Of a DNA stretch of 18,409 nucleotides, positions 1-6,989 are shown one piece after another (the first letter of the stretch is position 1; each line of letters begins with the position of its first letter). The notes under the pieces were generated by a model, which saw nothing but the letters and a program-made list of their open reading frames with translations, did not search any database and was not told the origin of the DNA. Location of the stretch: assembly GCA_023461115.1 (NCBI GenBank), contig JAEWOA010000310.1:1-18409 (forward strand), in the 5' to 3' direction. The stretch comes from Actinomycetes bacterium. GTDB lineage: Bacteria > Actinomycetota > Actinomycetes > Actinomycetales > Cellulomonadaceae. The position numbers and the translations under genes are program-made.

Positions 1-1
1 C

Positions 2-1441
2 GATGTGCGTGTTGGCGCGCCGACGCTCGCGCGGGCGGTCGCCGTCGTCGTCGCCGCGCCGCGAGTGCTCGGCGGTGTCGCGCACACGCTGCAGGGCGTC
101 GTCGAGGTCGTCACCCGAGCGGGGCTCGGGACCGTCGTCGCCCACCGCGAGCGCGGCCAGGACGGCCAACAGCTCGTCGGAGTCGAGGTCGGGGTGCTCG
201 GCGCGGTGCGCGGTGATCGCGTCGCGGTAGAGGTCGAGGCGGCCCTTGGCCGCGCGGTCCGCGGCCTTGCCGAGCAGCGCGCGGACGCGGTGCGCGGAGA
301 CCTCGGCGGGCGTGGGGATCGCGACCTCCTCGAGCGGCGTGCGCGTGGTGCGCTCGATCTGCTTGAGGCGGTTGCGCTCGGCGGGGGTGACGAACGTGAG
401 CGCGGTGCCCTCGCGGCCGGCGCGGCCCGTGCGGCCGATGCGGTGCACGTACGTCTCGGCCTCACGCGGGACGTCGACGTTGACGACGAGCCCGATGCGC
501 TCGACGTCCAGGCCGCGGGCCGCGACGTCGGTGGCGACCAGCACGTCCAGCGCGCCGCCGCGCAGCCGCTCGACGATCTTCTCGCGCTCCGCCTGTGCGA
601 CGTCGCCCGAGATGTAGGCGGCGGCCACACCGCGCTCGACGAGCGCGCTGCCCAGCTCCTCGGCCGCGCCACGCGTGCGGACGAAGACGATCGCCGCGTC
701 CGCCTCGGTGACCGCCAGGACGCGCGCGAGCGCGCCCGCCTTGTGGCGGTGCGGGACGACCGCGAACGTCTGGCGCACGGTCGTCACCGTCGACGACTGG
801 CGCGCCACGGTGACCTCGACCGGGTCGTTGAGGTGCTGCTCGGCCACGCGTCGGATCGCGGGGGGCATCGTCGCGGAGAACAGCGCGACCTGGCGCTGCT
901 CGGGCGCGCGCTCGAGCACCTTCTCCACGTCCTCCGCGAAGCCCATGCGGAGCATCTCGTCGGCCTCGTCGAGCACGAGGAACCGGACGTTCTCCATCTT
1001 GAGCGTGCCGCGCTCGAGGTGGTCGATGATTCGGCCGGGGGTTCCGACGACCACCTGCGCGCCGCGCTGGAGCGCGCGCTGCTGCGGCAGGAACGGGGCG
1101 CCGCCGTAGACGGCGACGACGCTCACGCCGTCCGAGTGGCTCGCGAACGACGCGACCGCGTCGGCCACCTGCATCGCGAGCTCGCGCGTCGGCGTCAGGA
1201 CGACCGCCTGCACGGCGCCGAGCTCGGCGTCGACCGCCGCGAGCAGCGGAAGGCCGAACGCGGCCGTCTTGCCCGTGCCGGTCTGCGCGACGCCGACGAT
1301 GTCGCGGCCGTCCAGGAGCGCGGGGATCGCGGCGGCCTGGATGGCTGAAGGAGTGATGAAGCCGAGGTCGTCGACAGCCGCGCGCAATGCGGGCGGCAAG
1401 CCGAGATCGGCGAAGGTGGTCTCGTGGGCAGGGGGCGTCAT
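2..1441 (-). CDS. DEAD-box RNA helicase, 3' end outside window
   Basis: ATP-dependent RNA helicase that unwinds RNA duplexes in the cytoplasm, typically in ribosome assembly, mRNA turnover and cold adaptation. The reading frame from the ATG at 1441-1439 stays open to the window edge, giving 480 residues. Visible motifs in order: Q motif near residues 10-38 (FADLGL...PSAIQ); motif I AQTGTGKT with K58 and T59; PTRELA; motif II DEAD at 158-161; motif III SAT at 189-191; motif VI HRIGRTGR starting at H333. After about residue 380 comes a charged, Arg/Asp-rich tail that continues beyond the window. Many actinobacterial DeaD/CsdA-like proteins carry a DbpA-type RNA-binding domain there, but this part is not visible. 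The frame is also open upstream of 1441, but the chosen start gives the normal short N-terminus before the Q motif. No clear Shine-Dalgarno is seen. RhlE-like is the main alternative subfamily. Confidence 0.95.
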   Translation of the reverse strand, partial: MTPPAHETTFADLGLPPALRAAVDDLGFITPSAIQAAAIPALLDGRDIVGVAQTGTGKTAAFGLPLLAAVDAELGAVQAVVLTPTRELAMQVADAVASFASHSDGVSVVAVYGGAPFLPQQRALQRGAQVVVGTPGRIIDHLERGTLKMENVRFLVLDEADEMLRMGFAEDVEKVLERAPEQRQVALFSATMPPAIRRVAEQHLNDPVEVTVARQSSTVTTVRQTFAVVPHRHKAGALARVLAVTEADAAIVFVRTRGAAEELGSALVERGVAAAYISGDVAQAEREKIVERLRGGALDVLVATDVAARGLDVERIGLVVNVDVPREAETYVHRIGRTGRAGREGTALTFVTPAERNRLKQIERTTRTPLEEVAIPTPAEVSAHRVRALLGKAADRAAKGRLDLYRDAITAHRAEHPDLDSDELLAVLAALAVGDDGPEPRSGDDLDDALQRVRDTAEHSRRGDDDGDRPRERRRANTHI

Positions 1442-1470
1442 GGCAGGACCGAGTTTCGCTTCGGGGGGGA

Positions 1471-1541
1471 GCCCTGGCCGACGCCAGGGCGGCGCGGCGG
1501 GTCGCTGCCCCGAAACACACTCGGGCACCAGGGTGGTGCCC
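1471..1541 (-). promoter_or_regulatory. Helicase mRNA leader with two perfect hairpins
   Basis: The 278 bases between the helicase and the CoA-binding gene hold no credible gene. Two strong hairpins lie in what would be the helicase 5' leader. One is GCCCTGGC (1471-1478), CGAC loop, GCCAGGGC (1483-1490), ending 29 nt before the start codon. The other is GGGCACCA (1523-1530), GGG loop, TGGTGCCC (1534-1541). Cold-induced DEAD-box genes are often controlled through structured leaders, so a regulatory role is plausible but inferred. No convincing -10/-35 pair was found further upstream. Confidence 0.4.
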
Positions 1542-1676
1542 TCCCGATCACACGCCCGGCCCCACACGGGTCCGGGTCCGCACACAGGGGGCGCGACGAA
1601 CTCCTAGAACCCGACGATGGTACCGGTCCGCCCGTCGAACGCCCTCATCAGGGGAGTGCGGACGTGCGTGAGTTCG

Positions 1677-1707
1677 GGCACAGCCCGCAGGCGGGCGGGG
1701 GAGTGCC
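1677..1707 (-). terminator. Hairpin downstream of CoA-binding gene
   Basis: Thirteen bases after the stop codon of the CoA-binding gene, outer arms GGCAC (1677-1681) and GTGCC (1703-1707) enclose an inner stem GCCCG/CGGGC (1683-1687 and 1692-1696). Together they form a GC-rich imperfect hairpin. There is no T-tract, which is common for actinobacterial terminators. Confidence 0.45.
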
Positions 1708-1719
1708 GCCGGGTGGTTG

Positions 1720-2136
1720 TCAGCCGAGGCCGAGCCGACGGCCCTCGATCGCCGGGCACGCGTCCATCACGACGTCGAGGCCTGCGGCGGCCGCGCGGGC
1801 GGCCGCCGCCTCGTCGACGACGCCCAGCTGGAGCCAGACCGCCGACGCGCCGATCGCGATCGCCTGGTCGACCACTGCCCCCGCGAGCGCCGAGTTCACG
1901 AACACGTCGACGACGTCCACGGGCCCGTCGATGTCGGCGAGCGACGCGACGCCAGGCGCGCCGTGGACCGCCTCGGCCGCAGGATGCACGGGCACGATCT
2001 CCTGGCCGGTCCGCTGGAGGAACGCGGCGACGCCATAGGCGGCGCGGGCGGTGTTCGTCGAGAGCCCGACCACGGCCCACCGGCCGTTCGACAGCAGGAG
2101 CCGCTCGATCACCGCGGCGTCGTTGGTGTGCACCAC
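1720..2136 (-). CDS. CoA-binding domain protein, YccU-like
   Basis: A 138-residue single-domain protein of the CoA-binding (succinyl-CoA synthetase alpha N-terminal-like, YccU/DUF-type) family. It has a Rossmann fold; the physiological role of these small proteins is not established. The typical N-terminal pattern is visible: WAVVGLSTNTARAAYGVA at about residues 20-37, then the strand IVPVHP, then DVVDVFVNSA and the conserved segment ending in MDACPAIEG. The length matches the family. The start is GTG at 2136; the adjacent GTG at 2133 is equally possible and has a weak -10-like CAACCT six bases upstream. The gene is divergent from the phosphatidyltransferase gene and probably transcribed alone, with a hairpin after the stop. 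Confidence 0.9.
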   Translation of the reverse strand: MVHTNDAAVIERLLLSNGRWAVVGLSTNTARAAYGVAAFLQRTGQEIVPVHPAAEAVHGAPGVASLADIDGPVDVVDVFVNSALAGAVVDQAIAIGASAVWLQLGVVDEAAAARAAAAGLDVVMDACPAIEGRRLGLG

Positions 2137-2182
2137 GCAAGGTTGCCACGTGGGCGTGCGACGCGCTGCGCACGCGTCCGCT

Positions 2183-2188
2183 TAGGAT
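2183..2188 (+). promoter_or_regulatory. Putative -10 element of the phosphatidyltransferase operon
   Basis: TAGGAT lies 29 nt before the GTG start at 2218 and fits the actinobacterial TANNNT -10 pattern, giving a transcript start near 2195. No good -35 hexamer is seen at the usual spacing. It is followed by the Shine-Dalgarno GAAGG at 2206-2210. Confidence 0.45.
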
Positions 2189-2217
2189 CGGTGCCCGGAC
2201 ACGGCGAAGGGTGGACG

Positions 2218-2844
2218 GTGGTCGGCACGCGTGAGGACGAGGACGGCGCCAACGGCGCTGTCGAGGACGTGCCGGTCGGCCGCCAGGTCTGGACGATCCC
2301 CAACCTCATCAGCATGTTCCGGCTGCTCCTGGTGCCGGTGTTCGCGTGGCTGATCGTGACCGGGCAGGACGGACCCGCGGTCGTCGTGCTCGCGGTGTCC
2401 GGCGCGACCGACTGGCTCGACGGCGTGCTCGCGCGCCGGCTCGGGCAGGTCACGAGGCTCGGCCAGCTGCTCGACCCCGCGGCGGACCGCCTGTTCATCG
2501 TCGTGACGCTCGTCGGGCTGGCCTGGCGCGAGGTCGTCCCGTGGTGGCTGCTCGCCGTGATCGCGCTGCGCGAAGTCGTCCTTGGCGTGATGCTGCTGGT
2601 GCTCGGCCACCACGGCTACCCGCCGCCTCAGGTCCACCTGGCCGGCAAGGCCGGCACGTTCGCGCTGCTGTACGCGTTCCCGCTGCTCCTGCTCTCCGAG
2701 TGGGACGGATGGGTGGGCGATGTCGCCGAGGTCGCCGGGTGGGCCTTCGCCTTGTGGGGTGTGGCCCTGTACTGGTTCGCCGGCGCCCTCTACCTGATCC
2801 AGGCGAGCCGCCTGCTGCGCCACAAGGAGCTGCCCCAGCCGTGA
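2218..2844 (+). CDS. CDP-alcohol phosphatidyltransferase
   Basis: Integral membrane enzyme that transfers a phosphatidyl group from CDP-diacylglycerol to an alcohol acceptor in phospholipid synthesis. The full family signature is present: D65-xx-D68-G69-xx-A72-R73-x8-G82-xxx-D86-xxx-D90. These aspartates bind the metal and the CDP moiety. Hydrophobic segments follow the usual layout (first one around residues 36-48, several more to the C-terminus). Length is 208 residues, normal for PgsA-type enzymes. The GTG at 2218 was chosen because GAAGG lies 7 nt upstream; an in-frame GTG at 2191 lacks such a site. It is the first gene of the block and its stop overlaps the next start (GTGA). The position matches Rv1822 (pgsA2) of M. 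tuberculosis. The acceptor (glycerol-3-phosphate, phosphatidylglycerol or other) cannot be told from sequence alone. Confidence 0.92.
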   Translation: MVGTREDEDGANGAVEDVPVGRQVWTIPNLISMFRLLLVPVFAWLIVTGQDGPAVVVLAVSGATDWLDGVLARRLGQVTRLGQLLDPAADRLFIVVTLVGLAWREVVPWWLLAVIALREVVLGVMLLVLGHHGYPPPQVHLAGKAGTFALLYAFPLLLLSEWDGWVGDVAEVAGWAFALWGVALYWFAGALYLIQASRLLRHKELPQP

Positions 2845-3851
2845 CGGCCCGCCACCGGCCGACCGTGATCGGCCGCCCCGACGCCTCGATGACGCTGATC
2901 ACCGAGGTGTACGAGCGCCCGCTCGACCCGGGGTACGCCGAGGCCGCGGCGCGCAAGGCCGCAGCTGAGGCTGCCCCCGGCGGCTCCTCGCCTGCCCCGC
3001 TGGGCCGCGCGGGACGCCGGCTCGGGGGGTTCGTCGTGGCCGCGTTGCTGGGGGCCGCGGTGGCCACGGCGGCGATGGCCCTGCACCAGCCCGCGAGCTC
3101 GGCGGTCGAGGCGCGCAAGCTCCTGGAGGCACGGATCGAGGCGCGCAGCGCCGACGCCGTCGCGCTGCAGCAGCAGGTCGCGGCGCTCTCCGAGGAGATC
3201 GCGGCGCTCCAGACGGAGCTGGTCGGCCCCGGCCAGAGCGCGGTCATCTCGGCGATGGAGGCCAGCGCGGTCGAGGCGGGCGCGCTCGCGGTGCGTGGCC
3301 CCGGGCTGCGCTACGTGTTGACGGATGCGCCCGACGACGGCTCGGGCGAGGTGGACGAGATGAGCCGCGTGCAGGACATCGACCTCCAGGTCCTGGTCAA
3401 CGGGCTGTGGGCGGCTGGCGCCGAGGCGATCTCGGTGAACAAGCACCGCGTCACCGCGACGTCCGCGATCCGCAGCGCGGGAAGCGCGGTCCTGGTCGAC
3501 CTCGTCCCGATCGTCGGGCCCTACCGCGTGGAGGCGATCGGCGACGCGAGCGCGATGCAGACCGCGCTCGCCCGGGACGTGACCGGACAGCATTTGGCGA
3601 CGCTCAAGGAGACCTTCGGCATCGGCGTCGACGTGTCGTCACGAGACGACCTGCTGCTCCCGGGCGCCGGCCAGACGACGCTGCATGACGCGACCGTTCC
3701 TGACGATGCGCTTCCGGACATCCTGCGGACTTCCGCACCGCCGCGGGCCGCGGGTCGGTTACCGTCCGAGGGATCGCGTGTGACAGGGTCGGCGCGGCAA
3801 TGGGCGGACGTGCCGTCGTCCGCCAGGCAAGGGGGAGGGGTGCTGCGGTGA
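2841..3851 (+). CDS. DUF881 family membrane protein (first copy)
   Basis: A 336-residue protein of the DUF881 family, resembling Rv1823. Layout: cytoplasmic N-terminus of about 60 residues, one transmembrane helix at about 61-82 (GGFVVAALLGAAVATAAMAL), a coiled-coil region rich in Ala, Glu and Gln at about 93-133, then the globular DUF881 domain. The domain shows the conserved stretches VRGPGLRYVLTD, LVNGLWAAGAEAISVN and VEAIGD. The predicted topology is an extracytoplasmic domain held by one anchor. The biochemical function of DUF881 is not established; its constant association with the small basic protein and division genes suggests an envelope or division role. The start GTG overlaps the previous stop; AAGGAG lies 11 nt upstream. 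ATG at 2889 is an alternative start. The C-terminal 60 residues are low-complexity. Confidence 0.9.
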   Translation: MTARHRPTVIGRPDASMTLITEVYERPLDPGYAEAAARKAAAEAAPGGSSPAPLGRAGRRLGGFVVAALLGAAVATAAMALHQPASSAVEARKLLEARIEARSADAVALQQQVAALSEEIAALQTELVGPGQSAVISAMEASAVEAGALAVRGPGLRYVLTDAPDDGSGEVDEMSRVQDIDLQVLVNGLWAAGAEAISVNKHRVTATSAIRSAGSAVLVDLVPIVGPYRVEAIGDASAMQTALARDVTGQHLATLKETFGIGVDVSSRDDLLLPGAGQTTLHDATVPDDALPDILRTSAPPRAAGRLPSEGSRVTGSARQWADVPSSARQGGGVLR

Positions 3852-4180
3852 TCGCGGTCATCGGGCTGGTCGTGGGGGTCGTCGCGGGCTTGGTCCTGCA
3901 GCCGACCGTGCCCGCCGAGCTCCAGCCGTACCTGCCGATCGCCGTTGTCGCCGCGCTCGACGCGATCTTCGGCGGCGTGCGCGCGATGCTCGACGGCATC
4001 TTCGACGACCGCGTGTTCCTGATCTCGTTCCTCTCGAACGTGATCATCGCGGCCCTCATCGTGTTCTTGGGCGACCAGCTGGGCGTCGGCACGCAGCTCT
4101 CCACCGCGGTCGTCGTCGTGCTCGGCATCCGCATCTTCTCCAACGCGGCGGCGATCCGCCGGCACCTGTTCAAGGCCTGA
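3848..4180 (+). CDS. sbp: Small basic protein, DUF1290 (Sbp)
   Basis: A 110-residue integral membrane protein of the small basic protein family (DUF1290), equivalent to Rv1824 and to the Sbp encoded near ftsA-ftsZ in Bacillus. Hydrophobic helices are visible at about residues 1-18, 28-48, 57-75 and 82-100. The family signature ALDAIFGGVRAML sits in the middle and RIFSNAAAIRRHLF at the end. The molecular function is not established. The start GTG (3848) overlaps the stop of the upstream DUF881 gene (GTGA) and has a strong Shine-Dalgarno (GGGGGAGGGG, 3831-3840) seven bases upstream. Translational coupling with the two DUF881 genes suggests a joint membrane complex, which is inference. Confidence 0.92.
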   Translation: MIAVIGLVVGVVAGLVLQPTVPAELQPYLPIAVVAALDAIFGGVRAMLDGIFDDRVFLISFLSNVIIAALIVFLGDQLGVGTQLSTAVVVVLGIRIFSNAAAIRRHLFKA

Positions 4181-4182
4181 CC

Positions 4183-5556
4183 GTGACGGGCGAATCCGCG
4201 CGCGAGCCAGACGAGCGGCCGGAGGCTGCCGCCTCCGCCGGGGCGTCACTTGGCGAGTCCTTGCCCGACGAGGCCGCGCCCCCAGCGGGCGACGCCGAGG
4301 TGGAGCCCGCACGCCCCGACGACGCGCTGAACGACGACCAGGCAGACGACGACCAGGCAGACGACGACCAGGCAGACGATGCCGCGCCAGACGACGACCA
4401 CTCAGACGAGGCCGCGCCAGGCGAGGCCGCGCCAGGCGATGACGAAGCGGGTGCTGACGCCGTCGGCGAGGAGTCCCGCGACGACGAGCACGAGCCCGGG
4501 GACTCCGAGACCGTGTCGGTCGACGGCTTCGTCGTCGACGCCGTGCTGGCCGGCGACGTGTTCGCGGATGTCCCGCTCGCGCTCCAACCCGCGTCCGGCC
4601 CGGGGCACGCGGACGACGAGGCTGCCACCACATCCGACGCGGCGGACCCACAGCCGCCGATCGAGCAGCCACCGGTCGAGCAGCCAGCGGTCGAGCAGGC
4701 CCCGATCGAGCAGCCGCCGGGCCCGGACGCGGCTCCGCCCGGCTCCGAGCCCGACGCCGCAAGCCCCGAGCTCGATGCTCCTGCAGCCACGACCGTGACC
4801 ACGACCGCCACGACCACGGCCGACCCGGCGCCACAGGGCGCCTGGCGAGTCCTCGGCCGAGCGCTCGCCCCGCGGGCCACGCGCGCGCAGGTCACCGCGG
4901 GCGTCTTGTGCGCGCTGCTGGGCTTCGCGCTCGTCGTGCAGGTGCGCCAGAACGACACGACGAACCTCTCCGGCCTGCGCCAGGCGGACTTGGTGCGCAT
5001 CCTCGACGAGACCACCGAGCGGGGCGACGCGCTGCGCCGCGAGGTCGCGGACCTGCGCTCGCAACGCGACAAGCTCGCGTCGGGCAGCGACCGGGAGGCC
5101 GCGGCGCTCGAGTCGCTGCGCAGGGCCGCGGTGACCCAGGGCATCCTGGCGGGACGCTTGCCCGCGCAGGGGCCGGGCGTGCGGGTGGTGCTCGTCGACC
5201 CCGACGGCAGGCTCCAGCCGATCACGATGCTCAACATGCTCGAGGAGCTGCGCAACGCCGGCGCCGAGGCCATCCAGCTCAACGACAGGCGGATCACGGC
5301 GAGCTCGGCGTTCACGGGCTCGCGCGGCGAGATCGTGCTCGACGGCGTGGCTCTCGAGGCCCCGTACACCTGGCTCGCGATCGGCGACCCCGAGACGATC
5401 GCGATCGCGCTGCAGATCCCCGCGGGCGCGATGGCGACCGTGCGCGGCAACGGCGCCTCGGGCGCGGTCACGCAGCTCGACGAGGTCCAGGTGACCGCGG
5501 TGCGCGACCTGCCCGAGCCGCAGTTCGCCACGCCCGTGCCACCGAGCGGCGAATGA
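4183..5556 (+). CDS. DUF881 family membrane protein with long acidic N-terminal tail (second copy)
   Basis: A 457-residue protein equivalent in position to Rv1825. Residues 1 to about 215 are low-complexity: first an acidic Asp/Ala/Glu-rich tail with repeats of DDQAD and EAAPG, then a Pro/Gln/Glu stretch with repeats of IEQPP/VEQPA, then a Thr-rich linker. A transmembrane helix follows at about 237-254 (VTAGVLCALLGFALVV), then a coiled coil (about 262-310) and the DUF881 domain with QGPGVRVVLVDP, LNMLEELRNAGAEAIQLN and YTWLAIGDP. The tail should be cytoplasmic, the domain outside. It starts 2 nt after sbp; AAGG lies seven bases before the GTG. The tail is much longer than I expect for the family (Rv1825 is around 290 residues in all), so it looks like a lineage-specific addition. 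Confidence 0.9.
   Translation: MTGESAREPDERPEAAASAGASLGESLPDEAAPPAGDAEVEPARPDDALNDDQADDDQADDDQADDAAPDDDHSDEAAPGEAAPGDDEAGADAVGEESRDDEHEPGDSETVSVDGFVVDAVLAGDVFADVPLALQPASGPGHADDEAATTSDAADPQPPIEQPPVEQPAVEQAPIEQPPGPDAAPPGSEPDAASPELDAPAATTVTTTATTTADPAPQGAWRVLGRALAPRATRAQVTAGVLCALLGFALVVQVRQNDTTNLSGLRQADLVRILDETTERGDALRREVADLRSQRDKLASGSDREAAALESLRRAAVTQGILAGRLPAQGPGVRVVLVDPDGRLQPITMLNMLEELRNAGAEAIQLNDRRITASSAFTGSRGEIVLDGVALEAPYTWLAIGDPETIAIALQIPAGAMATVRGNGASGAVTQLDEVQVTAVRDLPEPQFATPVPPSGE
4333..4377 (+). repeat. 15-bp tandem repeat, three exact copies
   Basis: Three identical consecutive copies of GACGACCAGGCAGAC at 4333-4347, 4348-4362 and 4363-4377, encoding DDQAD units in the acidic tail of the second DUF881 protein. 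Exact identity at third codon positions indicates recent duplication by slippage rather than selection on protein alone. Confidence 0.95.
4378..4437 (+). repeat. 15-bp repeat, two exact copies plus a diverged one
   Basis: GAGGCCGCGCCAGGC occurs at 4408-4422 and again at 4423-4437, with a related unit GATGCCGCGCCAGAC at 4378-4392. It encodes EAAPG/DAAPD in the same acidic tail. Confidence 0.85.
4651..4722 (+). repeat. 15-bp degenerate repeat, nearly five units
   Basis: Units of the type CAGCCGCCGATCGAG run from 4651 in 15-base steps (4651, 4666, 4681, 4696, 4711), differing at a few bases. They encode the QPPIE/QPPVE/QPAVE/QAPIE series in the proline-rich part of the second DUF881 protein. 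Confidence 0.9.
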
Positions 5557-5624
5557 TCCGATTCGTCCGGGACTCGCCGCGCGCGAGGTGGGCGTCGGTG
5601 CTGCGCAGAGCCGTATTCCCCGCA

Positions 5625-5630
5625 TAGGGT
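5625..5630 (+). promoter_or_regulatory. Putative -10 element for the FHA-MerR pair
   Basis: The 120-base gap between the second DUF881 gene and the FHA gene contains TAGGGT at 5625-5630, a TANNNT-type -10, 46 nt before the ATG. No good -35 is visible. The gap sits where gcvH is found in M. tuberculosis and suggests that the FHA/MerR pair has its own promoter in addition to read-through. Confidence 0.4.
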
Positions 5631-5676
5631 GGGCACGCGGCGCTCTTCGCGCCGGCAGGCTGATCGGGGAGGCGCG

Positions 5677-6132
5677 ATGACCGGAGACGACGAGGTTCGT
5701 CTGAACGCCGGAACCGAGACCACTGTGAACTTCGGCCGTATCGAGCCTGTCGAGATCGAGGCCGCCGCGCCGGTGGGCCTCACGCCCGAGGAGTCGGTCG
5801 CGGTCCAGGCGCTCCCGCCGACGTCGGCCCTGTTGGTCATGCAGCGCGGGCCCAGCGCCGGCGCCCGCTTCCTGCTCGACGCCGAGCGCACGGTCGCCGG
5901 GCGTTCGACGCACGCGGACATCTTCCTCGACGACGTGACGGTGTCGCGCAAGCACGCCGAGTTCGTCCGCGACGGCCGGCAGTTCGTCGTGCGCGACATC
6001 GGCTCGCTCAACGGCACGTACGTCAACCGCTCGCGCATCGACCAGGCCGTGCTCCGCGCGGGCGACGAGGTGCAGATCGGCAAGTACCGCATGACGTTCC
6101 ACCCGAGCCCACACCGGGAGCAGGCGGAGTGA
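5677..6132 (+). CDS. garA: FHA-domain protein, GarA/OdhI-like
   Basis: A 151-residue phosphothreonine-binding regulator. In mycobacteria (GarA) and corynebacteria (OdhI) this protein inhibits 2-oxoglutarate dehydrogenase and controls glutamate metabolism; phosphorylation of an N-terminal Thr by Ser/Thr kinases makes it bind its own FHA domain and switches it off. Here the N-terminal pair is T15-T16 in the context GTETTVNF, followed by a linker and a C-terminal FHA domain (about residues 50-145) with the conserved G75-R76, S90-xx-H93 and N112-G113-T114. ATG at 5677 has GGGGAGG four bases upstream. It overlaps the MerR gene downstream (GTGA). The symbol is by homology and synteny with Rv1827; targets in this organism are not known. 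Confidence 0.92.
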   Translation: MTGDDEVRLNAGTETTVNFGRIEPVEIEAAAPVGLTPEESVAVQALPPTSALLVMQRGPSAGARFLLDAERTVAGRSTHADIFLDDVTVSRKHAEFVRDGRQFVVRDIGSLNGTYVNRSRIDQAVLRAGDEVQIGKYRMTFHPSPHREQAE

Positions 6133-6923
6133 CGGCGTCCGCGCACGCGCGGCGGGAGTCTGAGCCCGAGCCCCAGCCCGCCGGGCGGGCGTCGGGCGCC
6201 GAGGCCGGCTCCGAGCCCGACGAGGGGTGGCCGCGCGGACTGTCCCGTCGGCCCTCGATGCGCATCTCGGACGTGCTCTCGGCACTGCAGCTCGAGTTCC
6301 CCGCGGTGACCACGTCGAAGCTGCGGTTCCTCGAGGAGCAGGGGCTGATCCAGCCGGTCCGGACCCCCGCGGGGTATCGCCAGTACTCGCCTGCGGACAT
6401 CGAGCGCCTGCGGTTCGTGCTGCGGATGCAGCGCGACCGCTACATGCCCCTGAAGGTGATCGGCGAGCGCCTCGCCGCGCTCGACGCGGGGCTCGAGGAG
6501 GAGCCTCCGACGCGCGCGCGGCTCGCGGCGTCCGACGGCGTCGTGCGCCGGACTGGCTCCGGGATGACCGCCGCGGCGCTGGCCGCCGAGCTCGGCGCGG
6601 ATCCCGCCTTCGTCGCGGAGCTCGTCGAGGCGGGTGTGGTGACGCCGGGGCCGCGCGGCGAGTTCGACCTGTGGGCACGCGACGTCGTGCGGGCCGCGTT
6701 GGCGATGCGCGAGCACGGCATCGACGCGCGGCACCTGCGGGTCTTCCGCGCGGCGGTGGACCGCCAGTCGGACCTCGTCTCGCAGGTGGTCGCGCCCCTG
6801 CTGGGGCAGCGCAGCGCGTCATCGCGCGCGCACGCGAGCACGCTGGCGGCCGAGGTGGGGGAGTTGTGCGCGCAGATGCACACGGCGTTGATGCGCGCCG
6901 CCGTGGCGGGCCTGGCGCCCTGA
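6129..6923 (+). CDS. ftsR: MerR family regulator, FtsR-like
   Basis: A 264-residue DNA-binding protein. After a Pro/Glu-rich N-terminal tail (about 40 residues) comes a MerR winged helix-turn-helix: MRISDVLSALQLEFPAVTTS, KLRFLEEQGLIQP, the wing TPAGYRQYSPADIERL, and FVLRMQRDRYMPLKVIGERL. A second all-helical domain (about residues 145-260) probably serves dimerisation or sensing; no metal-binding cysteines are seen. Position directly after the garA-like gene matches Rv1828 and Corynebacterium glutamicum FtsR, an activator of ftsZ. The regulatory target here is inferred from that homology. The GTG at 6129 overlaps the FHA stop and has GGGAG eight bases upstream. Confidence 0.88.
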   Translation: MTASAHARRESEPEPQPAGRASGAEAGSEPDEGWPRGLSRRPSMRISDVLSALQLEFPAVTTSKLRFLEEQGLIQPVRTPAGYRQYSPADIERLRFVLRMQRDRYMPLKVIGERLAALDAGLEEEPPTRARLAASDGVVRRTGSGMTAAALAAELGADPAFVAELVEAGVVTPGPRGEFDLWARDVVRAALAMREHGIDARHLRVFRAAVDRQSDLVSQVVAPLLGQRSASSRAHASTLAAEVGELCAQMHTALMRAAVAGLAP

Positions 6924-6977
6924 CGCTCGGAGCCGACGGCGGCGTGGCACTCCGTCGCGCGGCGCGGCCCTCGGCCG

Positions 6978-6983
6978 TACGGT
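6978..6983 (+). promoter_or_regulatory. Putative -10 for leaderless nuclease mRNA
   Basis: TACGGT is followed by exactly six bases and the GTG start at 6990. In actinobacteria a TANNNT hexamer placed 6-7 bases before RTG usually means that transcription begins at the start codon. No convincing Shine-Dalgarno is present. Confidence 0.5.
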
Positions 6984-6989
6984 GGGTGC

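Noticed and set aside
5..1348. 447-codon plus-strand open frame at the left edge
   Set aside because: Antisense of the helicase whose motifs I, II, III and VI are unmistakable on the minus strand.
4333..4437. Short tandem repeats as a CRISPR or origin iteron array
   Set aside because: Units are head to tail without spacers, multiples of three, and lie in frame within a low-complexity protein tail.
4170..6734. 854-codon minus-strand open frame, and an 806-codon one beside it
   Set aside because: They are antisense to the DUF881, FHA and MerR genes, are low-complexity Ser/Arg/Ala-rich, and show no domain. High GC content leaves the opposite strand open by chance.
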